Origin: Periplaneta americana
Lineage: Eukaryota; Arthropoda; Insecta; Blattodea; Blattidae
Assembly: GCF_040183065.1 (NCBI RefSeq)
Contig: NC_091130.1
Span: 128,007,914-128,071,913, forward strand
DNA: 64,000 nucleotides
Reading direction: 5' to 3'
The notes beneath the pieces were generated by a model, which worked only from the letters and a program-made list of their open reading frames with translations, made no database searches and had not been told where the DNA came from. The position numbers and the translations under genes were made by a program. This document shows, piece by piece, positions 10,671-21,584 of this stretch. How positions within the stretch are numbered: position 1 is the first letter of the stretch; every line of letters begins with the position of its first letter.

Positions 10671-12158
10671 CAGGGTGTTTAAAAAATACGGGGCAAAATT
10701 TCAGGTATGTATTTCCCACATGTAAACAATCAAAATAGTTCATTACAACATGTGTCCGGAAATGCTTTATTTCCGAGTTATGGCCTTCACAACATTGAAA
10801 TTCACCGGAACGTTTTCCTTTCCGCAGGTCGTTGCCGTCAAAGGAGACATTAAGAGGGCACTCTGACAGTTCATTCCGAGGCGAAAGTTACATTCAGTGT
10901 TGTGTAGGCGTTAGACTGTGCGACATGTATTCAAATCAAGAGCTGGCAGAGATACACTTCATGTACGGTAAGGCGGACGGCAATGCTGCGCTGGCTCGTC
11001 GTTTGTACCAGGAGAGGTACCCACAGCTACAATGTCCAGATCGGAAGACATTTGTACGTCTCCATTACCGTCTGTGCGAGTATGGAAAATTTAACTCTCC
11101 TGGTTTGGGAAGGGGACGACCAAGATCTACAACTCCAGAAGTACAGGAGGAGATTCTGGAGGCTGTGAACATGACTCCTTCTATCAGCACACGAAGGGTA
11201 GCGTTGCAAGTCAATGGTCCTCATACGACTGTCTGGAGACTGTTGAAAGAGTATTAATTGTATCCTTATCATTTGCAACGTGTACAGGCTCTGTCACCAG
11301 CAGATTACCCTGCACGAGTTAGGTTCTGTCAGTGGTTCTTGCAGCAGTGTGGTGTAAATCCGAACTCTCCTGCCTTAGTATTATTTACAGATGAAGCACA
11401 GTTCACACGAGATGGCATAACAAATTTCCACAATCAGCATGTATGGGCGTATGAAAACCCACGTGCAACTGTTCCATCTCATCACCAGGTGCGGTTCTCC
11501 CTCAACATGTGGGCCGGTATCATTGGTGATCGATTAGTTGGACTCCATGTACTTGTAAACAGACTTACGGGGCAGGCGTACACAAACTTCCTGGAAAACA
11601 CCATACCTCATGTTTTAGAAGACACTCCACTGATCAATCGTCAACACATTCACTTCTTGCATGATGGCGCTCCTGCACACTTCAGTCATACGGCTCGCCG
11701 GTACTTGGATCGAAGGTTTCCTGATTGATGGATAGGTAGAGGTGGCCCAATTGCTTGGCCTCCACGCTCACCTGACCTGAACCCTCTCGATTTCTACTTG
11801 TGGGGCCATTTAAAATCATTGGTTTATTCGTTTCCGGTGCCTGATTTGGAATCCCTTCGGAATCGAATTGTGGCATGTTCTGAGGACATACGCAATACTC
11901 CTGGAGTTTGGGATCGTGTTCGCAGGTCAATAAGACATCGATGTGAGGTCTGTATTCAAGCAGGAGGTGGACATTTTGAACATCTTCTGTAATGACAACG
12001 ACCTGCGGAAAGAAAAACGTTCTGGTGAATTTCAATGTTGTGAAGGTCATAACTCGGAAATGAAGCATTTCCGGACACATGTTGTAATGAACTATTTCGA
12101 TTGTCTACATGTGGGAAATACATACCTGAAATTATGCTCCGTATTTTTAAACACCCTG
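10671..12158 (+). mobile_element. Tc1/mariner-superfamily element with 166-bp terminal inverted repeats
   Basis: The left terminal repeat (10671-10836) starts CAGGGTGTTTAAAAAATACG; the right (about 11993-12158) is its mirror with about 90 percent identity. It sits in TA-rich target (TATA on both sides). It encloses one transposase frame broken only by two stop codons. The long, well-preserved repeats and nearly intact gene suggest a fairly young insertion. It directly abuts the element starting at 12165. Confidence 0.9.
10925..11992 (+). pseudogene. DDD transposase with N-terminal HTH (DUF4817-like), two in-frame stops
   Basis: A single frame runs from MYSNQELAEIHFMYG to GGGHFEHLL, interrupted by TAA at 11255-11257 and TGA at 11726-11728, with no frameshift. 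The N-terminus (NAALARRLYQERYPQ, RKTFVRLHYRL, then GRGRPRSTTPEVQEEIL) is the HTH plus linker common in insect copies of this family. The catalytic triad is visible: Asp in LFTDEAQF, Asp in IHFLHDGAPAHFS, and Asp in PRSPDLNPLDFYLWG, with 36 residues between the last two. An upstream in-frame ATG at 10832 lies inside the terminal repeat, so I prefer 10925. It cuts and pastes its own element; this copy cannot without stop read-through. Confidence 0.88.
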
Positions 12159-12164
12159 TATATA

Positions 12165-12495
12165 CAGGGTGGAAGTGAAATAACCTTGCAGATTGAAAGG
12201 TAATATTGAAAATTTTCTTTGCAAGACGAAAAATTATATTTTTTGGGATCAAATTTTTACATATTTGAAGGACAAAACTATTTTTTTTCTTTCAATCATT
12301 TATTATCATAATACACTGCTGTCTTAAGTTGACAGAGCATATTGAAAATTCAATCGTTTCCCAGAACACGCTATGAAATGTTTTATGTAAAACAATTTTT
12401 ATCTCGAAAAGGAAGCAAAAACGAGCAAAACTGTACTAAACTTTTTTATTTGAAATATCTCACTGAAATTAATGATATTACTTGCGGTTCACCCT
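12165..12495. mobile_element. candidate non-autonomous TA-targeting element abutting the previous one
   Basis: It begins CAGGGTGGAAGTGAAATAA immediately after TATATA that also ends the preceding element. It ends TTACTTGCGGTTCACCCT followed by TA. The ends match imperfectly as inverted repeats (CAGGGTG/AGGGTGAA). There is no open frame. The pairing is weak, so the right boundary is uncertain. Confidence 0.4.
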
Positions 12496-12667
12496 ATATT
12501 ACATGACACGTGTCTCTTTGTTCCACCCTATTTTTCGAACGGTGTCACAGAGAAAGACTAAAAACGTTCCATTTTGAGAGACTATCCCGGAAAACAATTG
12601 GTTTCTTTCTCAGCTCATTGTGGGCCACGGACCATCACCTCAATCGAATTGTGTAAATGGAAAACTA

Positions 12668-12809
12668 TTGAAGAGTACAGGGAAAAACAAAGTCACATTT
12701 CTCTTAAAGGTGATGTCATCTTCTAATTCAGTATATTACTGCAAAATTTATTGCTGTTCCTAGTGAAAAAGTAGGAAAGAATGATTGTTTTTCCCTTGTA
12801 CTCTTTTAT
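12668..12809. mobile_element. short MITE-like inverted repeat (GTACAGGGAAAAA ends)
   Basis: AGAGTACAGGGAAAAACAAA at the left mirrors TGTTTTTCCCTTGTACTCTT at the right. The interior (TCTAATTCAGTATATTACTG CAAAA) is shared with 10555-10580, just left of the long-repeat element, so a second partial copy lies there. Confidence 0.5.
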
Positions 12810-13100
12810 TGGTATTTTATTCGTCTTTTTTTTGTTTTTTCGTTGTCAAGAAAGAGCCCGTTACTAGACAGCAGTGATTTGTTTGAAGAGTTACTTATAT
12901 CGCTTTTCATTGAAGCGTCTCAAAAGTCACGGAATATCCTCTTCAGATATCTTTACTGGTTTCAGTGTAATAAATAAAAATGGTAAAGATACATTTGAAG
13001 GATCAAGATGCCCACTATATATTTTGTTATCCTGGAAAAATTGTTCTCCTCTTAACAAGTATTTAGTTGCATTATATAATTGCAGTGAAGCACGACTATT

Positions 13101-13350
13101 ATTTTAATTGGTTATTTTACAACGCTTTTTCAACTGCTATAGTTAGGCCTATATAGCGTCTGAATGAGATGAAGGTCATAATTCCAGGTCCAGGCTCCAG
13201 CGCCGTAAGTTACCCAGCATTTGCTCTTATTGTATTGAGGGAAAATCCCGGAAAAAACCCTCAACTAGGTAACTTGCCCAACTAGGATTTGAACCCGGGC
13301 CCCCTCGTTTCACGGTAAGGAATGCTAACAGTTACTCCATAGCATTGGAC
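13101..13350 (-). mobile_element. tRNA-derived SINE (family 1)
   Basis: This 250-bp insertion is flanked by AGCACGACTATT (13089-13100 and 13351-13362). The minus strand shows the tRNA head (GCTATGGAGTAACTGTTAGC, B box GGGTTCAAATCC), the AGTTGAGGGTTTTTTCCGGG body, and the terminal TTGAAAAAGCGTTGTAAAAT. Confidence 0.88.
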
Positions 13351-13766
13351 AGCACGACTATTTCAGAAAGATTAATACGACACTCAATGAAAAATCTATA
13401 TACAGCGTGTTTCAGAATTTAATCGAAGAAATTTATCTGGCTATAAAGGGGTTGTATGTAAGTAATTTGAGATAGGGAATCTAGGCTCTCCGACGAAAAA
13501 TATCTGAAATATCAGTTGTTTATATTGGATACTCATAATCCAATATTAAAATGAAATGGGGGGTATGGAATGGTATGGGTTGGTTTCGGATCTTATTAAG
13601 CATTGGATGAAGCCCAACTGTTAAGAACTAATCAACCGTGTTTTCAAAATTTAGTTTTCATGAAATCTGTAAAATTGCCGGCGAATATTGAGAAAGTACA
13701 TTTTCTGTTTCACTCTCATTCATTTTTGTTATTATTGTATCTCTTTTAGAAAAGCATTATCGACAT

Positions 13767-13840
13767 GAAGCTGTGGTCTAATGATAAGGTCTCAGGCCAA
13801 AAGGAAGTACGTTCGAGTCCCACTGTGGCAGTTTTTTTAA
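13767..13840 (+). repeat. tRNA-like sequence with T-run
   Basis: It has an A-box-like TGGTCTAATGATAAGG and a B-box-like GTTCGAGTCCC followed by TTTTTTT. The T stem and acceptor stem do not pair, so it is a tRNA pseudogene or an isolated SINE head and not a working tRNA. Confidence 0.4.
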
Positions 13841-13982
13841 AATCCCAATACCTTTTATTACTTTATTTTCCAAACCACCGAAATACGAGTAAGTACGTAT
13901 TGCGATATTTATTTATTTGTCTGTCTATCTATCTATTTATGTATAGTATGCCTATTATTTTATTCCTTGGAATTTAAAGTCT

Positions 13983-14208
13983 GGTCGGCCTGGGTAGCGT
14001 AGTCGGTATAGCGCTGGCCTTCTGTGCTAGAGGTTGCGGGTTCTACCCAGGTCCAGGTCGATGGCATTTAAGTGTATTTAAATGAGACAGACTCGTGTCA
14101 GTAGATTTACTGGCATGTAAAACAACTCCTGCGGGACAAAATTCCAGCACACCGGCGACGCTGATACAACCTCTGCAGTTGCGAGCGTCGTTAAATAAAC
14201 TATTTTTT
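13983..14208 (+). mobile_element. tRNA-derived SINE (family 2)
   Basis: Plus-strand copy of the family at 6963-7183. The head is GGTAGCGTAGTCGGTATAGC with B box GGGTTCTACCCAGG. The body includes TTTACTGGCATGTAAAACAA and CTCCTGCGGGACAAAATTCC, ending GTTAAATAAACTATTTTTTT. The target duplication is unclear (TTTAAAGT against TTTTAAGT). Confidence 0.8.
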
Positions 14209-14629
14209 TAAGTGTGTGTAATCATTTGGATAACAGATTTTCTGATTATGAGTTAGCACCTGGCAAGCTTTCGATCACCTTATTAAGGCGAAGGAAACTA
14301 AGTTTGATTTTGGAGAAGAAAATATTAAAAGAATAATACAAAATATTCATTACTAGACTTCGTGGAATTGCCACGGGAATCTTAAGGTTTACTACGCACG
14401 CGGTATAGATTGTATGAGAAGGGGACGTGCAACGGATGGAGTATGCCTCTGATGTAAACACTGAGCAGTATACTGCGGTTACAATAAAACCTGTATCCTG
14501 CATTCAAGAAATATAATGAATGATCATTGAAGTAGGAAATGTCCAAACAATTATTTTATAGTGAGATATATTAACTCTTAAAATTTAATGTAAGATACTC
14601 ACATCATCCTTGAATATGTGCACTGCAGT

Positions 14630-15240
14630 TAAGAGTTACGTACATTTTGAGCGACTGCAAAGTGAACCTCCTCCGATGGTCACTCAAACAGTTTTTATAT
14701 TGGGAAAATGTACGTTCAACATCACACGATGTAATAGGAGCATATTTGAAGAACGGGAAGTCACTACTTTTTAGTACACCAACTTCAGACGTCTTATCGT
14801 GACCTATAGTACATCATTTATAATACGAAGTTGTGAATAGGCAGAATTTTTAGCAATAACGTTCCTCACCTTACATTTTACTTTTTCTAAAATTAGTGAA
14901 TTGTTATTTTGGATAACGGTTTGTGATACTTTATACACTATATTAAGGGCTTCTGAGAGTTGTAGTTTAGATGATTCTAACAGGGTGATGCTTTTGGACA
15001 CGATTTTAAAATTAGAATCAATGGACAGAATATCTTCCAATAGCTGTTCAGAACGCAATGATTTTACTGCTGCAACAGCGGAACTGTCTGTGCTATCCAA
15101 TGCATCAATTACCACCATTATTTTGCCGTAAGTTAATATTCTGCATAATAATTAACAGCATCCAACCACTTTTTCCAACGGGTCAAGACGGGCTGCGGGG
15201 GTAAGGGTATTCAAGGGGCAATTGTTTGGAACAGCAACAC
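14630..15240 (-). pseudogene. hAT-like (CGGBP1-type) transposase-derived relic, C-terminal half
   Basis: Minus-strand pieces read, in order, KWLDAVNYYAEYLTYGKIMV; the open frame 15118-14804 (LDSTDSSAVAAVKSLRSEQL ... ALNIVYKVSQTV ... KCKVRNVIAKNSAYSQLRII); then SSDFPFFKYAPITSCDVERT and FSQYKNCLSDHRRRFTLQSL, with a stop at about 14605. The last block is the hAT dimerisation signature. A frame change lies near 14800. Terminal repeats were not found, so this could be an old element or a dead copy of a domesticated CGGBP1-like gene. I favour the former. Confidence 0.72.
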
Positions 15241-15763
15241 TCTCATTGCAGTATGTTTGATTGAATTCTTGTCTGCACTGAACAACCACAGTAATGCAAA
15301 AACAAGTGCTTACATAGGTATACATTAGCTGTAGTTGCTCTATCTATTTGGACCGGTCACATCTCTTAACATGAACTGTTTATACTACGAGACCGGGAGG
15401 TCGCTCACCTCTTCTACACTACCGTAGATCGGCAACCTGATTGCATGCTGCGTGTGACAATTCAACGAAGTCTATTCATTACCAAGGTAATTTTATAAAT
15501 GAAAGCACTGCGACACCAATATTGTGATTTGAAATCCGTTGTTTTTGAGAAATCACTCTTAAGTGGTTCAATTGAAACTTTTCACTAATAGGCTGAATTA
15601 CTTTTTTGGAAACAAAGAATTTGAAGAAATCGTTAATTTTCTTGGTGACATACAGTAGCCTATGTAGAACATTTCAACTTCTAGTGTTAAATGCGAACGT
15701 AAATCTATCAGGCTCGGCTCTGGGGTAATTGAACAGGTGACTAACCAAGTAATTTTTACGCAA

Positions 15764-15842
<79 letters not shown>

Positions 15843-15843
15843 T
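15764..15843. repeat. (ATA)n microsatellite, about 80 bp
   Basis: Nearly perfect AAT/ATA run. It produces a spurious poly-leucine frame on the minus strand. Confidence 0.95.
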
Positions 15844-16000
15844 ATTAACACTTTTGATGGTTTCAGTTTTGATGTAATTGTCAGTGACAAACACCGTAAA
15901 ACAAGGAATCATATCCAGGATTGGAAGTGATATTGCATCGCGGAAGGCGAGAAGGAATCGCATGAGGGAGGCATGTCACCAAGAAACGAGTTTACGATGA

Positions 16001-16514
16001 GCGTATTCCGAATCTCACCGGTGAGCAATCCGATGGCATCACGGTGTTCCGAATTCCACCGATGACGTCAATGATGCTCCACCGGTGTCGCACCGGTGCC
16101 ATCAACTTGCAGAGGTGGTGGCAGTCTCCATCAGCCACCATCAGTGAATCTGATTGGTTCTTGTACAGGGCGGGAATTAGCAGACGAATAACATCGTGCA
16201 CTGTTGTGTCATGGCGGTGTGTTCTGCTGTATTGTTTGTAATGAGCACAACGTAAAAACAATATGTTAATGGCTTATGAGCGAACATGTCAACGGACCCG
16301 TTATTACTACCGGTTCAAAAAATAAATTATTTATGCTATCTTTTCTTTGAACGAGATGGGAGTACGAAAATTTCGCAAAATTTTGCTAGCGTAGCACAGA
16401 CAACAACTTGTACAGTCGCCATGACAGCCATCGATCCTTCCAGCAGTTTTGTTCCTTATTTCGCTGCAACGTGATGTCATTGATGCCACCGGACCGGTGA
16501 GATTCGGAATATGC
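16001..16514. mobile_element. candidate inverted-repeat element (CCGGTGAGATTCGGAATA ends)
   Basis: GCGTATTCCGAATCTCACCG at the left mirrors CCGGTGAGATTCGGAATATG at the right. Several further ACCGGTG and GATGRCATCA words occur in both orientations inside. The interior short openings are domain-free. I could not fix a target duplication. Confidence 0.5.
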
Positions 16515-17187
16515 TGTACGACAGTTCAGCGGCCGAGCTTGGAACTACAGTACCATGTTGCCAACATGGACTACCAGCTGCCAGCTGATGGAAGCTAGCA
16601 ATTGTCGTTAAGACGGCTGACGTTAAAACATTCACTGACAATTGACGCGAAGGTAAGAAAACAATACAAAAATCGACAGAGAATCAAAGACGAAACGTAC
16701 CAATGCTAACACTGTGTGCACAATAAATGTTTCCAAGAGAGCTATTAAACACTCGCCATGTGGGATCTGTAAGTTTGGCAACTCAACCGTTGTTACCATA
16801 GCAACAGGCCTACCACGCTATGTGATATTCAGTTTTTTTTCCGATCGCAACGCTCCTGTCATGTCCCTTCTATAAAAAAAAAAACAAGTATAGTCTACTG
16901 TTTCCTACTCAGGCCCGTAGCCAGGACGGGAACTGCCAGCCCTAGGACTTGTTTTGCCTGACCTAAGATCGAGATTTGAACTATACAAGCTAAAGCATTC
17001 ATCTTATAAATATCTAAAAATATCGAATATTCAATCTCAAATACTCTCACGTCACAATACAATAGAGACCAGGAAGTGTTAAAAGTACGAAAGCAAGGTC
17101 GCCATATGTTACGTATTGCAATCGCAATGCATCCAGGCACTCCATGGTGTGTTAAAAACATTCTGCGTAATTTAAGTGGTTACAGTA
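16515..17187. other. no recognised feature
   Basis: Mixed AT-rich sequence with short poly(A) runs at 16876-16884. I see no coding or repeat signature. Confidence 0.5.
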
Positions 17188-17194
17188 GGTTTAC

Positions 17195-17376
17195 CACAGT
17201 CTAGTATATACAGTCACGAAGCTCAATAAGTAGTAAATATGCATCCATAGATAGTTGCTAACCACTAGGATCGGTATTATCATCTCATTACAGACAAAGC
17301 GAAATAGTACCGGCACAGTCTATTGTTTCCAGCACCCTCACAACTCAAGCTTCGTGACTGTATATACTAGACTGTG
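17195..17376. mobile_element. MITE with 7-bp target duplication, copy 1
   Basis: This 182-bp element is flanked by GGTTTAC (17188-17194 and 17377-17383). The terminal repeat is about 33 bp, beginning CACAGTCTAGTATATACAGT and running into CACGAAGCT. The second copy, in the opposite orientation, is at 29654-29836, with the same length to within 1 bp and a different 7-bp duplication. Confidence 0.85.
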
Positions 17377-17910
17377 GGTTTACTCTAGTTCGAGAGACAC
17401 CGCATTCTGTTATGAATGTATTCAGTATCACTCGAATGAGACAAAAGATATGGCCTACACGTAATCTGGATTTAGGAAGCGGAAGAAAGCATTATATACT
17501 GAAAGGGGATTTTCAGAACATGAAAAATCTTAAACTCATGTGCAGACAGTAATGATGTAGAAACAAAGAAAATCGCGTTAATACTTGCACATATGTTTCA
17601 AGTATGATACATGAAACTTCTCGAAAAATATCGCTACTACGGTACAGTACAAAAATCGATAATTGAGGTTATTCTGTTTTTGGTAGTCTGTGAACTTGCT
17701 CTACAGGGCAATTATACAATTGAGGAAGTAACTGAGTGAGGTTTTTTCGCCAAACATTCTGACTATACCAGTACAATGAAAAACGATAAAATCCATGCTG
17801 AATGTGCTGTTCATATTCCAAAAAATGTTACCGGTACATACGCGTCTTCTGAAATTTAGAATCAGATCATACAAGTAACGACAACAAATTGTTTGTGAGT
17901 GCATCAGAAA

Positions 17911-18701
17911 GAATGGCGCAAGCTTATACAATTGAAAGTACATGATAATAGAAGCAAAAAAGTCCCAGTAAACATGGATCCGCAAACGAGCTGCTTGCGA
18001 GAAAATTATGAATATATGGTTACAAGCCGCCACTGACTTCATTGTAAATATCGTCCCAGTTAGTACAAATTAATTTGAAATTTATTAATTTTTTATCTGA
18101 TTTAGTTCACATTTCACTTATGGCTTACCTTAACAAGGACTACAGTACTGCTTTAGTATGTTACATTTAGGTACTGTACACTCTTACCTCTTAAAGGTTG
18201 TGTTCGAAGTATTGTCCGTGCATCTCGATACAATACTGTACCCGTCTCTGCAATGAATTTCGAATTCTTTCCAACACTCCCGGATCATTTCGGACTTTCG
18301 GCGTGTCTTCGATCACGATATGTTTTTTGGTACAAGCGTGCATTGCCGTTAGTCCTGCATATCCGCATAGTCTTCGTTACTCTACAGTACAGCACAACTG
18401 GCACTCTTCAAACAAGAGACGTGACTGATACCTTTTGAAACTGTGTATTGTATCCGTCCTGTACGTTTTAAGTGTATGCTTTGATTACAACTCCACCTCT
18501 CGGCAATGATCAGTTTTGTAAACAAATGGTATACGACCGCTTCTAGTGCGCAAGGAGTAAAGTACACGATGTTACTAACAATGACGTCAGTGGCGGCTTG
18601 TAATCATACATTCGTAATTTTCTAGCAAACGGCTCATGTTTACTGGGACTTTTTCGCTTCTCTTATCGTGTACTTTTAACCGTGTAAGTTTGCGCCATCC
18701 T
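17911..18701 (-). mobile_element. long-terminal-repeat foldback relic of a Tc1/mariner-superfamily element
   Basis: The left arm 17911-18044 and right arm 18579-18701 are inverted repeats: GGCGCAAGCTTATACA against TGTGTAAGTTTGCGCC in mirror, with AAAAAGTCCCAGTAAACATG shared. Between them, on the minus strand near 18190-18260, RRVQYCIEMHGQYFEHNL resembles the C-terminus of DUF4817-type transposases (compare GGGHFEHLL at 11980). Most of the transposase is deleted. Confidence 0.65.
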
Positions 18702-18705
18702 TTTT

Positions 18706-19435
18706 ATACACCTGTAGAGAGTGATGTAAGAAATGCCGATGTTCTGTGGTTTATGCTGATGAATGAAAGAAGAAACGGGACATAAAATAATAGAGAGCAC
18801 GTTGCATTTGCTTTACAATATGACAACAAAGAAACTACAGGCCTACAACTCGCAAAACTCCGTTGTAGGAGGTTACTAAATCTTACCGCTATGCTGGAGG
18901 CGGAGTATGGAGTTTCCATTAATCTGAACCATTGTCGCTACTGATTGACAAGTCATCTCATGTATCACTGCTATCAGTACGCGCTACTATTGGCTGACAA
19001 TTAGGAAGGAGGAGGTGAATAGTACATTGTCACTCTTTAAGATTGAAGCATGCGCAGACCAACGGAGTTTTGTAAGTTGTTTTCCTATATATTCCAAGGC
19101 TTTCATGGAAGCAACACTAACATCTCTGGAAGAAAATGGCTGGATACATCTCAGGATCATGAGCGGTAACTCAGGAGGGTATCTACTCGCATATAGACAA
19201 CACTAAATAGAAAAATATACCTACGTACTGCTACAACCATCGCCTCCATTCGGTTGTTGTGAGGACTGTATCAGAAATAACACTGCTATTCGACAATTTT
19301 TTACCAATAAATTATGTTGTACGAGTTTTTCCATAATGGAAAAGTAACGGCTATATATGAAGGGAATATGACAGTCCGTATTTTGGAACAGCGATGCTCT
19401 GGTCATCTAGACATAACCAAATTATACTATAAGAG
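18706..19435. other. no recognised feature
   Basis: Short openings on both strands lack domain content. Nothing supportable was seen. Confidence 0.45.
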
Positions 19436-19447
19436 AATTATAAGGGT

Positions 19448-19555
19448 ATAGAATAACTCTTCTCGGGTTCTCAGCCAGGTGAGTTGGAGATTAGCTTCCA
19501 AGCTTTCGACGGCTAGCTCTGCCATCTTCTTCAGGGATGAAGCCTCAAATCATAC
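19448..19555 (-). ncRNA. 108-bp insertion with a hammerhead-ribozyme-like core (Penelope-type)
   Basis: The segment is bounded by the 12-bp direct repeat AATTATAAGGGT (19436-19447 and 19556-19567). Minus strand: CTGAAGA (19534-19528), stem II ATGGC...GCCGT closing a 7-base loop, then CGAAA (19508-19504). A short stem III (GCT/AGC) ends in TA. These match the conserved CUGANGA, stem II, GAAA, stem III and UH layout of hammerhead RNAs. Minimal hammerheads are known in the terminal repeats of Penelope-like retroelements. Stem I is not convincing, so activity of this copy is doubtful. Confidence 0.6.
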
Positions 19556-19567
19556 AATTATAAGGGT

Positions 19568-21190
19568 GTTGGATACGTAAAAAAACGGTAACCTCAATGC
19601 TGAAGACATTGCCAACAGCAAAGAAATGAAAACTCTAATAGTGATCTCTGAATTTCATTTCTGTCTTCTTTTGTGCAAAAGAATCTTGGGACGCCTACAT
19701 CCGGCTGATGCTGTCTTGCAGAACCGAAAAACTGGTTTAAGCAACGCTATAAAACATGTACAGTCTGTTAAGTCGTCATTGATTCTGTGAGAAAAGATTC
19801 AGGATTTGAATCAATTCTGAAACAAAGTCGAGAACTTCTGTTCTCCCAAAAGGATCTGATGATGGTGGGTCATGAAGGCATATAAAAAATGTGGAAAAGA
19901 TATCAGAGCAATTGCCAACTCACAGTGAAATGTGCAGTTTCAACACTCAACAGTTAAGGGTGTGTTTTATGTAATTTTAGATGTCGCCATGTCCCAGGTG
20001 AATGAACGATTTTCTGATAGCGAAGCATAGGCGGCACTGGCCCCGCAAACTTGCCTCAACTCTTTTTATTCTCTTGACGTTAGAAAATATTGAATTCAAA
20101 GGACCTTTTTTGCTTTTGTTTGGGATCAAGTTTTTGTGCTTAAAATGATGAATTAATGTCTTCAGATCATGTGTCTGGACTATAATAGGCCTGTTTATTT
20201 TTAATTTCTGAATGTATAAGGATTTCTATACCTCATTTGAGGAATGGAAGAAGTGTAATGTTTTTTTTGTAACAGCCTGTACTCATGTGTTAGAAGTCTA
20301 CAGGCCGCTACTTGAAGAAATATGAATAACATACTGCACAACAATGCAGAAAAAAGAAAAGTGATCCCGGTATAATATGCAAACTTAAAGACGAGATTAA
20401 ATAAAATAATTAGAGTTTATATTTCATATGATATCTTCAGGGAGGTAAACTTCATATAAAAAGGTTTCTGTTAGCACTGTTACGTAGTTTTATTGATGTA
20501 TGAATGTGTTTCTGTACGAGAGAGAAAAAGGGGAGATTGTTTTAAGTTATGCTCTATTATAATTTGTAGCAGACCTACAGTTCAAGTGCTACACAAGTCG
20601 GTCCGAAAACATCGCGGATGTGGATGTAACACTGTAAGAAACACGCTCTCGAAAATATAGTAATCATATTCCGATATACTGTACCAGGGTCAAACTATGA
20701 GATAAATGATGTCGAAAATCGAAAAATCGAAGGAGATTTGGGAGGAAAATTTAAAAGGTACGCAAAACGCGTCCTTGCAAGGGGTTGGGGGCTGTACAAA
20801 ACTAAATATGTGAGCTCCAAGCCTGTTGGCCACTAGTCTCACTCCGGGTTACGCTGCTCCCCTGAAGGAGCTCTAGAAAATTTTGAAGGAGAAGCCGAAA
20901 TTGGACGTAACCTCTTAGGTACCACATACGCGAGGGGGGCTGAGATTGATCAATTGATCACGGAACGGGGCGAGGAGGAGTTGGCTGGTGTTTGCCGTTA
21001 GGATGGCAAGACGCCGTCATCTGTTGTTCGATGACAAAGCATGTGAAGGCCGTCGGAAGAAGCGCCGTGAAATCTAATCTGCAATTTGAGAGGTCCCTGT
21101 CCTTTCAATTTGCGACTTATTGAGTGACCTCGTATATTTAATAGACTATTAATATTATCTGAACTAGGGCATACATGGTTTATAATAAAG
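19568..21190. other. no recognised feature
   Basis: A long stretch without domains or clear repeat structure. The G/C-richer part at 20740-21120 has no coding frame. Confidence 0.45.
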
Positions 21191-21211
21191 GTGGAATATA
21201 TATGGGGAAGG

Positions 21212-21584
21212 GCATATAGGTCCGTGGCCCATTTCTTATAGGGCTCATCCCGACATTTGTCTTACGCCTGAGGAAAACCACGGAATACCTTAGGCGAGAT
21301 GAGTTGTCTCATGTATAGGAGACTAGCCAATTTGGCTATTATGTATGAGGTGATTGTTATCATGAGCCTTGTTAAATCGTCTCAATTTTGAGATAAGCCA
21401 TTTGGCTATATGATGGCTCAATTACGAAGAGGGGGGAGAGATGTAATTAGTTAATTAATTTAAAGTAATTAGGGAGATTAATGGGGATATGAGTGCAGGT
21501 CCGTGGCCCATTTCTTTTAGGGCTCATCCGGACATTTGTCTTAGCGCCTTAGGAAAACCACGGAAAAACCTTAGACAGAATGAT
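21212..21584 (+). repeat. pair of about 90-bp direct repeats, 275 bp apart
   Basis: GGTCCGTGGCCCATTTCTTW TAGGGCTCATCC plus GACATTTGTCTTA and AGGAAAACCACGGAA recur at 21218-21300 and 21493-21580 with about 90 percent identity. They could be a local duplication or two partial copies of an interspersed repeat. Confidence 0.7.

Noticed and set aside
11682-12080. 132-codon minus-strand opening
   Set aside because: Antisense shadow of the transposase and terminal repeat at 10671-12158.
14804-15118. Possible intact small host gene on the minus strand
   Set aside because: Flanking sequence continues the same hAT-like protein in other frames, so the opening is part of a decayed element.
15598-15963. 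121-codon minus-strand opening with a long poly-leucine run
   Set aside because: The leucines are the translation of the (ATA)n microsatellite; the flanks show no coding character.
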